DNA of 64,000 nt from Terriglobia bacterium (lineage in GTDB: Bacteria; Acidobacteriota; Terriglobia; Acidiferrales; UBA7541). The DNA lies in contig JAIQFB010000023.1 of assembly GCA_020073485.1 (NCBI GenBank), forward strand, positions 1 through 64,000, read 5' to 3'. Below, piece by piece: positions 52,245 to 62,923 of the stretch. A program made the position numbers and the translations under genes. How positions within the stretch are numbered: position 1 is the stretch's first letter; every line of letters begins with the position of its first letter. Below the pieces are notes generated by a model. That model searched no databases. It had not been told where the DNA came from and worked only from the letters and a program-made list of their open reading frames with translations.

Positions 52245-52335
52245 ACCGTCATTCCGGGCCGAGCGAGGAATCCCTCTTGAGTTTTTGCTGGGCGGGAAAG
52301 AAGGAGGGATTCCTCGCTTCGCTCGGAATGACGGT
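52245..52335. repeat. Family C palindromic repeat, full copy left of the GIY-YIG gene
   Basis: ACCGTCATTCCGGGCCGAGC then GAGGAATCCCTCTTGAG...GGCGGGAAAGAAGGAGGGATTCCTCGC and finally TTCGCTCGGAATGACGGT. The outer 12 or so bases are exact inverted repeats. Nearly identical to 52716-52806. Confidence 0.8.
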
Positions 52336-52385
52336 CCAATGGGGTATTTTGCAAGGTTCGTTGTAATGAGCCGTTCGGTACATTT

Positions 52386-52694
52386 TCATTTTTCCAATGG
52401 AGGATCCGGATTTAGCAAGTAGCTTATGTCAACCCAAAGCGGATTAGTCGCTTCGATGAGCGCGATTTTCTTCGCGCGGCTCCAACCTTTTAGCTGCTTT
52501 TCGCGGGCTATGGCGCTGGTGGCTCTGCCGTGAGCCTCGAACCAGACTAATTTGGTCACGTTATATTTCTGCGTGAAGCCTGGGACTTTCCTTGCCTTGT
52601 GCTCACGGGTTCGGCGAAACAAGTCGTTTGTCATTCCCGTGTACAAGACAGCGGATTCGCTTGCGAGGATGTAGACGTGGAAGGTTCTGTCCAT
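52386..52694 (-). CDS. Small GIY-YIG nuclease domain protein
   Basis: 102 residues from the ATG at 52694. A longer frame upstream only reads through the adjacent repeat. The GIY-YIG core is seen as HVYIL (6-10) and LYTG (17-20), with Arg27 (NDLFRRTREHK) and the metal-binding Glu65 (AIAREKQLKGW). The C-terminal WSRAKKIALIEATNPLWVDIS is usual for the stand-alone UvrC-like/UPF0213 group. Function is unproven for this group; nicking of branched or repeated DNA is often assumed. The gene lies exactly between two family C repeats (about 50 bp from the left one, about 20 bp from the right one). No ribosome site is seen. Confidence 0.82.
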   Translation of the reverse strand: MDRTFHVYILASESAVLYTGMTNDLFRRTREHKARKVPGFTQKYNVTKLVWFEAHGRATSAIAREKQLKGWSRAKKIALIEATNPLWVDISYLLNPDPPLEK

Positions 52695-52715
52695 AGAGGG
52701 TTGCGCCACTCTACC

Positions 52716-52806
52716 ACCGTCATTCCGAGCGGAGCGAGGAATCCCTCTTGGGTTTTTGCTGCGCGGGAAAGAAGGAGGGATTCCTCGCTTCGCTCGGAAT
52801 GACGGT
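52716..52806. repeat. Family C palindromic repeat, full copy right of the GIY-YIG gene
   Basis: ACCGTCATTCCGAGCGGAGC ... GAGGAATCCCTCTTGGG ... GCGCGGGAAAGAAGGAGGGATTCC ... GCTCGGAATGACGGT. Its two ends are a perfect inverted repeat. It differs from the left copy at only a few positions. Confidence 0.8.
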
Positions 52807-52865
52807 TTTGTGGTGGGTGCTTGAAAGTAGGTTCCGATAGCGCACCGGAGGGGTTTGGTAGCACG

Positions 52866-52955
52866 GGCACTCTTGAGCGTGGGATTTTGTGGGGTACACG
52901 CGCGCCACTGATCCATGTGCGCCGGCAAAAACCGGACAGGCAAGAGTGCCTGTCC
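52866..52955. repeat. Inverted repeat with GGCACTCTTG arms
   Basis: GGCACTCTTG (52866-52875) and CAAGAGTGCC (52941-52950); the right arm is part of a second hairpin GGACAGGCA-AGAG-TGCCTGTCC (52934-52955). It ends just before the M2 peptidase stop codon. Confidence 0.6.
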
Positions 52956-52958
52956 TAC

Positions 52959-54842
52959 TTAATTCCAGCCGACTTTGTGGCCGGCGTTTTGTTCGTCGAG
53001 CCACTTTTTTAGGGGGGCGAAGTAGTCGAGCATGGCGGTGGCGTCCATCTGGCGCTGGCCGGTGAGGGCTTCGAGGGCGTCGGGCCAGGGGTGGCTCTGG
53101 CCCAGGGCCAGCATTTTCGCGAATTTTGCTCCGGCAGCCTTGTTGCCGTAGATCGAGCAGCGATTGAGGGGGCCGGTGTAGCCGGCTTCCTTGCACAAGG
53201 CGCGATGAAATTGGAATTGCAGGATGGTGGCCAGGAAATAGCGGGAGTAGGGGACGTTGGCGGCAACGTGAAATTTCGCGCCGGGATCGAAATCGGCTTC
53301 GCTGCGGGCGACGGGCGGAGCGACACCCTGATATTTCCGGCGCAGCTCCCACCAAGTTTTGTTGTAGTCGGCGGGCTTGATTTCGCCGGAAAAGACTTTC
53401 CAGCGCCACTGATCGACCAGCAATCCAAATGGCAGGAAGGCCACTTTGTCGAGCGCGCGGTCGAGAAGGATGCCGATGTCGGCCGAGGCGGGCGGCACGG
53501 AATCGATCAGGCCAATATGTTTGAGGTACTCGGGTGTGACCGAGAGGGCGATTGTGTCGCCGATGGCTTCGTGGAAGCCGTCGTTGGCGCCGCTCTGAAA
53601 CAAGGGAGGGAGCGTGTTGTAGGCGCGCTGGTAAAAATTGTGGCCCAGTTCGTGGTGGACCGTTGTGAAATCCTCCGCGGTTTGATCGAGGCAGAGTTTT
53701 ACGCGCAGGTCGTCCTTAAAATCGAGGCTCCAGGCGCTGGCGTGGCAGACGACGTCGCGGTCGCGGGGTTTCGTAAACAGCGAGCGGTCCCAGAACGTCG
53801 AGGGCAGCGGATCGAAGCCGAGCGAGATGAAAAATCCTTCGCCATAATGGACCATGCCGCGCGCGTCGATTTTTTTGGCGCGCAGAGCTGCGGAAACATC
53901 CGGGCTGGATGCGGCGTCGGCGGGAGCGAGCAGCGGGTAAATGTTGTTCCATTCCTGCGACCACATGTTGCCGAGCAGGTGCGCGGGGATCGGCTGGTCT
54001 TCGCCGACGACGTCCTTGCCGTATTTTTCCGCGAGCCTCCAGCGAACGTAGGCGTGCAAGGAGACGTAGAGCGGGCGGACTTGCAGCCAGAGGCGGTCCA
54101 TTTCTTTCGCGAAATCATCGGGCGGCATGTCGTAGTTCGAGCGCCACATCGCGCCCACGTCGGCAAAGCCCACTTCCTGCGCGCCTTTGTTCGCCAGTTG
54201 CACCATGCGCGTGTAGCGCTGCCGCATGGGAGGAGCGATCGCATGCCAGCCTTCCCAGGCGCTCAGCAGTTCCTTGGGATCGCGGCTGGTGGCCAGAATT
54301 TTTTCGATGTCCGGCAACTGCTTGCAGTTTTCTTTTTTGTCGTCGGGACACCAGGTTCCCTTGCCGTAGTCGGAGGGAAGCGAAGCGTCGATTTTGGCAA
54401 GCTCGGCCTGCTCAGCGGGATCGCGCGGCGAAGGAATGTCCACCGACAATTTCAGGAGTTTGAATTTGCGGGCCACGTCGGGAGGGAGCGAGAGTTTCTG
54501 GTATCGCTTGGCTTCGGTGGCTAGCTCGGACGTGGCGGCTTTGACGGCCTGATCGGCGTCGGCGGAGATGCCTTCGGTATCTTCGGTGATGAAGTTTGCG
54601 GCGACCCAGGAGGCGCGGGCGCTCTTGATCCACAGATCGAGCAAGCGCGATTCCGCGCGGGTGATGAAGCGTTCAGCCTCGGCCACAGTGGGCGCGGCGG
54701 TTGCGGATTTTGGCGCGGGAGCCGGCTTTGGCTTTGCCGGCGATTGTGCCCGCGCCACGGGACTCAACAAAATAATTGAGGCGACAATCGGCCCAATTAA
54801 ATATTTGAAAGGAAGACTCGCATCGGATCTGATTGCGGCCAT
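52959..54842 (-). CDS. M2-family peptidyl-dipeptidase (ACE-like)
   Basis: 627 residues from the ATG at 54842 with GAGAGG upstream. A signal peptide (to about 32) is followed by a Pro/Lys/Ala linker and the M2 peptidase domain. Zn site: HHELGHNFY (His397, His401, Glu398 as base) and GANDGFHEAIGDTIALS (Glu425 as third ligand). Bacterial M2 enzymes remove C-terminal dipeptides in the periplasm. Length is close to the single-domain ACE core. It follows hemW by 16 bp, so it is probably in the same operon, although the functions look unrelated. Confidence 0.9.
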   Translation of the reverse strand: MAAIRSDASLPFKYLIGPIVASIILLSPVARAQSPAKPKPAPAPKSATAAPTVAEAERFITRAESRLLDLWIKSARASWVAANFITEDTEGISADADQAVKAATSELATEAKRYQKLSLPPDVARKFKLLKLSVDIPSPRDPAEQAELAKIDASLPSDYGKGTWCPDDKKENCKQLPDIEKILATSRDPKELLSAWEGWHAIAPPMRQRYTRMVQLANKGAQEVGFADVGAMWRSNYDMPPDDFAKEMDRLWLQVRPLYVSLHAYVRWRLAEKYGKDVVGEDQPIPAHLLGNMWSQEWNNIYPLLAPADAASSPDVSAALRAKKIDARGMVHYGEGFFISLGFDPLPSTFWDRSLFTKPRDRDVVCHASAWSLDFKDDLRVKLCLDQTAEDFTTVHHELGHNFYQRAYNTLPPLFQSGANDGFHEAIGDTIALSVTPEYLKHIGLIDSVPPASADIGILLDRALDKVAFLPFGLLVDQWRWKVFSGEIKPADYNKTWWELRRKYQGVAPPVARSEADFDPGAKFHVAANVPYSRYFLATILQFQFHRALCKEAGYTGPLNRCSIYGNKAAGAKFAKMLALGQSHPWPDALEALTGQRQMDATAMLDYFAPLKKWLDEQNAGHKVGWN

Positions 54843-54858
54843 GTTTTGCAGCCTCTCC

Positions 54859-56016
54859 CTAATCCAGAAGATTGACGAAGACTTCGTTGGAAACCGCTAA
54901 GCGGTCCGGGGCCAGACGGAGCAACCCGCCATGCCATTCCAGCAGGCCTTGGGCGCGCAACTGCTCAACACGCGGTGCGAGATTTGTTCCATATTTAGAC
55001 TCGATTTCCGCCAAATCGATACCTGCGAGCTGCCTTAAGCCAAGAAATAATTCCTCTTCGAGGGCCTGCTCGCGCGTTACGGTTTCCATCTGTTCGACGG
55101 CAAATCGCCCTCGGTTGATCGTGCTTGCGTAGGCCGCGGGATCATGGGCGTTGGCCCAGCGCTGGGTACCGTTGAAGGAATGAGCGCCGGCGCCGAATCC
55201 GAAGTACGGCTCCCGCCGCCAATATTTCAGATTGTGGCGCGATTCGAAACCAGGCAACGCCCAGTTTGAGATTTCGTAGTGCACGTATCCGGCGGAGGCC
55301 AGGCGCGCGCAGGCGCGTTCATAGAATCCAGCCATGACGTCATCGGTCGGCAGCGCAGCGGCAGAATATCTGCTTCCGCCATTCAGGACTTCGAGGCCGA
55401 GGCGACTGCCTTCGTCGATTTCCATCAGGTAGATGGAAATATGTTCGGGCCGCAAGGCCAATAATTCCCCGACCGAACTGTCCCAGGTTGCGTCGGTCTG
55501 ATGCGGCAATCCGGCGATAAGATCAGCGCTGATCTTGTGGAAGCCAGCATCGCGCAGGATGCGCGTCGCGTTGAAAATATCTTCCCGGCGGTGCATGCGC
55601 CCGGCCGCTTTGAGTTCGGTGTCGTGAAAGGATTGCACGCCCATGCTGATGCGATCAAAACCGGCGTCGCGCCAGGCGGCGGCTTTTTCCGGGGTGATTG
55701 TTTCAGGATCGGCCTCGAGGGTCACCTCTTCAAAATCGCATCGAAATCCGGCGCGAATCGCATCGAGGACTCCGCGAAGAGTTTTCGGATCGAGTAGGCT
55801 GGGAGTTCCCCCGCCGACGTAGACGGTGTCGACGACCGTGTCCGGAATTTCCTGGATCTTATTTTCGCGCAGAAGGCGGGGGTATTCGGCGATCTCGCGG
55901 GCGACGGCGTCAACATACGGCGCGTACAGATCATGGGAGAACACACCGGTGTGGAAGTTGCAATAGGTGCATTTGGTCTGGCAGAACGGGACTTGAACGT
56001 AGGCGCCGGCATTCAT
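54859..56016 (-). CDS. hemW: Haem chaperone HemW (oxygen-independent coproporphyrinogen oxidase-like radical SAM protein)
   Basis: 385 residues from the ATG at 56016. Radical SAM motif CQTKCTYCNF (C-x3-C-x2-C) near 12-20, VYVGGGTPSLLD, then SMGVQSFHDTELKAAGR. The HNLKYW motif (in FESRHNLKYWRREPYFGFGAGAHSF) and the lack of the extra N-terminal region of true HemN point to HemW, which delivers haem to respiratory proteins. The call fits the haem-rich content of the window. Confidence 0.9.
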   Translation of the reverse strand: MNAGAYVQVPFCQTKCTYCNFHTGVFSHDLYAPYVDAVAREIAEYPRLLRENKIQEIPDTVVDTVYVGGGTPSLLDPKTLRGVLDAIRAGFRCDFEEVTLEADPETITPEKAAAWRDAGFDRISMGVQSFHDTELKAAGRMHRREDIFNATRILRDAGFHKISADLIAGLPHQTDATWDSSVGELLALRPEHISIYLMEIDEGSRLGLEVLNGGSRYSAAALPTDDVMAGFYERACARLASAGYVHYEISNWALPGFESRHNLKYWRREPYFGFGAGAHSFNGTQRWANAHDPAAYASTINRGRFAVEQMETVTREQALEEELFLGLRQLAGIDLAEIESKYGTNLAPRVEQLRAQGLLEWHGGLLRLAPDRLAVSNEVFVNLLD

Positions 56017-56112
56017 TTTGGGTTCTTCCGCGGGCCTCGCTGAACGACACCGCAAGCCAAAACAGTAGCATAGGAATGGGTTTCCGTGCTTACAGATCGG
56101 GGTTTCTTGGGG

Positions 56113-56148
56113 GAGCGGAAAAACCCCGCCTCTGAAGAGGCGGGGTTT
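56113..56148 (-). terminator. Strong Rho-independent terminator after the aldolase gene
   Basis: AAACCCCGCCTC (56121-56132), a four-base loop and GAGGCGGGGTTT (56137-56148) form a perfect 12-bp stem. On the minus strand it is followed by TTTTTCC. It lies 46 bp beyond the aldolase stop. Confidence 0.85.
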
Positions 56149-56194
56149 GTATGACTCTGCGAACCACTATCGCCGCGCCGATGAGACGGTTTAC

Positions 56195-57211
56195 CTAACC
56201 AAGAGCCGAAGCCGACGTGGCGCCGTAGAACGAAAACCACGGTTTGGCGGCGGTCAGGCGGCCGTTGACATTCTTGATGTTTTTTACGCCTTGATCGTTT
56301 AGCCAGTCTTCCAGGGCTTTTACGCCGTGTTTGCCGTAGACGGGGATGGCGTCTTTCCAGGTGGCGCGGCCGCAGAGGACGCCGGAGAAATTGACGCCGG
56401 TTTCCGAAGCCAGGTCGAGGGTTTCGGTGAAGGTTTCGTTGCTGACGCCGGCGGAAAGATAGATGAACGGTTTTTTCGCGGCGGCGGCGGCCTTGCGGAA
56501 ATTTTCCTTGGCTTCCTCGCGCGTGTAGGCGGAATCTCCCTTGCAGGAACTGGTGCCCTTGACGAAGGCCATGGTCACGGGGACCTCGACTTTGAGGACG
56601 TCGACGGCGTACTGCGGCTTGCTGAATTCTTCCATGCTGGCGCGGACGACTTCGGGTTTCTTCTTCGCGAATTCCAGGCCTTTTTCGTCGACGCCTTCCT
56701 GGTAGCCCACAAATTCCAGGAAGAACGGAATATCGGCGGCGACGCATTCGGCGCCGATGCGCTCGACCCAGGCGTGCTTGACGTCGTTAATTTCGGCGGA
56801 ATCGAACGGCGTGTAGTACAGCAGAATCTTGACGCAATCGGCGCCTTCGGCCGCGATGCGGCGCACCGAGTAGTGGTCCAGCAGATCGGGCAGGCGGCCG
56901 GGGCGCGTGTTGTCGTAGCCGCTGTTTTCGTAGGCGAGCAGGAGGCCGGCGTTTTTGGCGCGCTGCTTGGCTGCGGTAAGTCCGTATTCTGGGTCAAGCA
57001 GGATGGCGCTCGCGTGCGGCGTGAGGACGCGCACCACGGCTTCCTTGAATTCGGACATCATTTCCTTGGTGACCGCTTTTTTGTCGATGCCTTTATCCTT
57101 GGCGATGGCGCTCATGAGCGAACCGCGCTGATCCATCGCGGCCGCGGCGATCACTCCGCGCGAATCCGAAACCGCTTCCAGTCCCTTGCGTTTGCCAGGG
57201 GTGAGTTTCAT
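56195..57211 (-). CDS. LacD/class I-type tagatose- or fructose-bisphosphate aldolase
   Basis: 338 residues from the ATG at 57211 with GGAGGA seven bases upstream; a longer frame is open but unsupported. TIM-barrel of the DeoC/LacD superfamily: VIAAAAMDQRGSLMSAIAKDKG at the start, SAILLDPEYGL, then GADCVKILLYYTPFDS with the likely Schiff-base or substrate Lys, FFLEFVGYQEG, VPVTMAFVKG and the phosphate-binding LSAGVSNETF and VLCGRATWKDA. The likely reaction is reversible cleavage of a ketose 1,6-bisphosphate to triose phosphates; it could serve as the organism's glycolytic aldolase. It is a single gene with its own terminator. Confidence 0.82.
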   Translation of the reverse strand: MKLTPGKRKGLEAVSDSRGVIAAAAMDQRGSLMSAIAKDKGIDKKAVTKEMMSEFKEAVVRVLTPHASAILLDPEYGLTAAKQRAKNAGLLLAYENSGYDNTRPGRLPDLLDHYSVRRIAAEGADCVKILLYYTPFDSAEINDVKHAWVERIGAECVAADIPFFLEFVGYQEGVDEKGLEFAKKKPEVVRASMEEFSKPQYAVDVLKVEVPVTMAFVKGTSSCKGDSAYTREEAKENFRKAAAAAKKPFIYLSAGVSNETFTETLDLASETGVNFSGVLCGRATWKDAIPVYGKHGVKALEDWLNDQGVKNIKNVNGRLTAAKPWFSFYGATSASALG

Positions 57212-57759
57212 CCCGCTATCCTCCGGTTGTAGGCTGAAAAATAAAATCTTCCTGAGGGGCATAGTACCACGCCAAAACAAGGGGGCAATTCCCTGTTCGA
57301 GTTTGTGCGCGAAAAACACAATTACAGTTTGATGTCATTGGATAGATTTATCTGGTTTTGCCCGCTTGGATCGATCGCAGGCCATGCAATTGCGCCATCG
57401 GCGCGGAGGATCCCTGTGCCCTTTCAGGGTGCAACACAAATGATGGACTCCCATACCTGGGGCGTTGCCCCAGGCTGGTCACCGCCGGCGCTTTCAGCGC
57501 CGGGAGACAGCGAAATGGCAGAGGCTACGGGGGGATGGTTTTGAGAATGGAAATTTGAGATTTGAAATCAAGCTATCTCATGAATGGCCAGTCGGCAAAC
57601 TATGTAGGCTGTCAGGGGCTAGAGTTCAGTTTTTCTCCGTGTTTTGATGTCGCGGCTGAAGCCGCAACCCACAAGACATTTTTATGAGCTGGCTTGATTA
57701 CAGATTTGATATTTCAAATTGAGATTTGAAATTTGAGATTTGACACGGGAGATTTGAGA
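57212..57759. other. Intergenic region rich in small palindromes and GATTTGA iterations
   Basis: Holds CCTGGGGC-GTT-GCCCCAGG (57456-57474), CCGGCGCT-TTC-AGCGCCGG (57485-57503), a GCGGCTGAAGCCGC hairpin near 57650-57663 and repeated AGATTTGA units at 57551-57568 and 57701-57766. No gene is recognised in the 548 bp. Confidence 0.55.
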
Positions 57760-59367
57760 TTAGAGATCGACAACGCAGTGTTCGCCGGTGCCGATTTTTA
57801 TGAGGCGGTCGAGGCGGTCCAGGAGTTCACGGCCCTCGTTGGCCAGGAATGGGAGCAGCGAAAGGGAGCGCTCCTGCAGGGCGTTGTTGGGGAGGAGCGC
57901 GGCGGCGATTTCATTTTCGTGGGTGTTGAGGACGCCGGAGCGGAAACCCTCGGCGCGTCCGGCCTTGCTGCGCAGTCCGTTGAATTGATAGAGCATTTTT
58001 TCGGAGGCGGTGTCGAGAGCGCCGATCAATGTCTGGTCCAGTTTGGTGAGTGGCTCGCGCAGGCCGTCCAGCATGTCCTTGATCGACTTTTCTCCCTGCT
58101 CGAATCGCGCGGTGAGCGCCCGAGGCAAGGCTTCCGATTCCATTTTGGCGTGCAGGCGGTGTCGGCCGGCGAAGACGTCCTCGATTTGTAAATTATATTT
58201 CTTCAGCAGGTTGGCCACGTGCGCGGGCACCAGCGTGAAACCCGCGCGCGGCAAAATGGCGGGCGCCCTGCCGAGAAGGCGCTGGTAGACGACGGAGGTC
58301 TGCGCCTGGTAAACGATTTCGGCGGCGCCGCCGACGTAGGCGACCGTGGGAAGCAGCGTGTCTTGAATTACCGGGCGCAGCAGGGCGCTCGGGCTGAATT
58401 CCTCGGGGTGAAGTTCCAGCGCGCGCAGGGTGGCTTCTTCCGATTCCTGCTTTTTCCCGGCGACAAATCCGCCGTCGGAGGGGCGCAGCGCGAGGCGCTG
58501 GCCGTCGACGATGCGGAATACCAACATGCTGTATTCGGTGACTTTTACCTGCGCGTGATATCCCGCGTGCTCCAGCGCCGCCGAGCGGGCGACCAGTTCC
58601 TGGGCCAGGATTTTGTGTTCGCGGATGGCGCGCAGCATCGTGGGCGCCGAAAAGCGATGCAGGTCCGGGGAAAGCGGATCGAGAAAGATCAACCCTTGGC
58701 CTGCGAAAATCCGGGTCATGAGTTTTCCGAACGCGGAGCCGAAGGTTTCCTGCGGCGTGTAGCTTTCCGCCAGCCAGCGCTGGACCTCTTCTGACGACGG
58801 ACCCTCGAGCATTTGGGCGGCGCGAGTGGAAAGTTCGCGGAGCGCGTCGCCGAATTGGATTTCGCCCACGCGGCGGTCGGGAATTCCTTCCGGGGCAAGG
58901 TCGAAACGCTCGGCGCCGCCGCGTTTTGAAAAATAATTGTGGTTCACTTCGGCGAGGTCGTGGTCTTCGGTCGCCAGCCAAAAGACGGGGACGGCGTTCG
59001 TGCCCTTGGCGGTCAGTTCGCGCGCCGCACGGATCGCCGTGAGGGCTTTGTAGACGCAGTAGGCGGGACCGCCGAAGAGGCCGACCTGCTGGCCGGTGAC
59101 GACGGCCACGGCGCCGTCGCGCAGGCGGTCGAGATTGTGATCGGTGCGTTCGTCCCCGCCGAGAGCGCGATTTTGCGCACGCAGGACTTCGGCGACGCCG
59201 CGGCGCATGGAATCGTCCATGCGTATTTCCGCAGCGGCCTGCTGGATGCCGGTCCAATTGGGGGGATGGGAATAAAATCCGGAAACGCGGGAAAAATTAT
59301 TGAGAAAGGTGGTGTACAGGAGCGTGGCGCCGGGCAGATCGCCCGCAGGGATTCTGTGACACTCCAT
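57760..59367 (-). CDS. bshC: Putative cysteine ligase BshC (bacillithiol-type thiol biosynthesis)
   Basis: 535 residues from the ATG at 59367, where GGAG lies six bases upstream; two in-frame ATGs lie a few codons earlier. The length matches Bacillus BshC (about 540). Diagnostic motifs are AVVTGQQVGLFGGPAYCVYKALTAI and PVFWLATEDHDLAEVNH, and PTVAYVGGAAEIVYQAQ later. BshC adds cysteine to GlcN-malate, the last step of bacillithiol synthesis. A coiled-coil region follows (about 395-450). bshA and bshB are not in the window. The gene stands alone between repeat-filled spacers. Confidence 0.9.
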   Translation of the reverse strand: MECHRIPAGDLPGATLLYTTFLNNFSRVSGFYSHPPNWTGIQQAAAEIRMDDSMRRGVAEVLRAQNRALGGDERTDHNLDRLRDGAVAVVTGQQVGLFGGPAYCVYKALTAIRAARELTAKGTNAVPVFWLATEDHDLAEVNHNYFSKRGGAERFDLAPEGIPDRRVGEIQFGDALRELSTRAAQMLEGPSSEEVQRWLAESYTPQETFGSAFGKLMTRIFAGQGLIFLDPLSPDLHRFSAPTMLRAIREHKILAQELVARSAALEHAGYHAQVKVTEYSMLVFRIVDGQRLALRPSDGGFVAGKKQESEEATLRALELHPEEFSPSALLRPVIQDTLLPTVAYVGGAAEIVYQAQTSVVYQRLLGRAPAILPRAGFTLVPAHVANLLKKYNLQIEDVFAGRHRLHAKMESEALPRALTARFEQGEKSIKDMLDGLREPLTKLDQTLIGALDTASEKMLYQFNGLRSKAGRAEGFRSGVLNTHENEIAAALLPNNALQERSLSLLPFLANEGRELLDRLDRLIKIGTGEHCVVDL

Positions 59368-59585
59368 GGGAATCTCCATCATACCGTCCGCGCGGAAATC
59401 CGGCAACGCGCACTTGCCGTTTCAATTTAGATGAAGTGAAACTGGTTACGATTCAGGCTGTGACCGGTGCGAGAGCAAGTGCCGCGACCAATGTTTCTCT
59501 CCAGATTGCATTCTTCACCGGGGCTGCCCGGCCGAAGGCCGCGAACTGATCGTCACAGCCCAGGAATGCTTGGGATGCACAGCCC

Positions 59586-59660
59586 GGTGGCACAGGCTTC
59601 AGCCTGTGCGGATTGGATCCTGGTGTTCGGAAAAGCGCACAGACTGAAGCCTGTGCCACC
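59586..59660. repeat. Family B inverted-repeat element, copy 3
   Basis: 59586-59610 begins GGTGGCACAGGCTTCAGCC, identical to the left arm of the copy at 41861. The right arm (59636-59660) is its complement with one mismatch. The spacer is unrelated to that of copy 2. It lies between carB and bshC. Confidence 0.8.
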
Positions 59661-59662
59661 AT

Positions 59663-62920
<3,258 letters not shown>

Positions 62921-62923
62921 GAA

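Noticed and set aside
52245-52806. CRISPR array from the repeated GGATTCCTC motifs
   Set aside because: Repeats are palindromic, dispersed over the window and not regularly spaced with unique spacers; no cas genes are present.
52695-52943. N-terminal extension of the GIY-YIG protein
   Set aside because: It reads through the family C repeat and has no counterpart in the GIY-YIG domain; the ATG at 52694 starts right at the fold.
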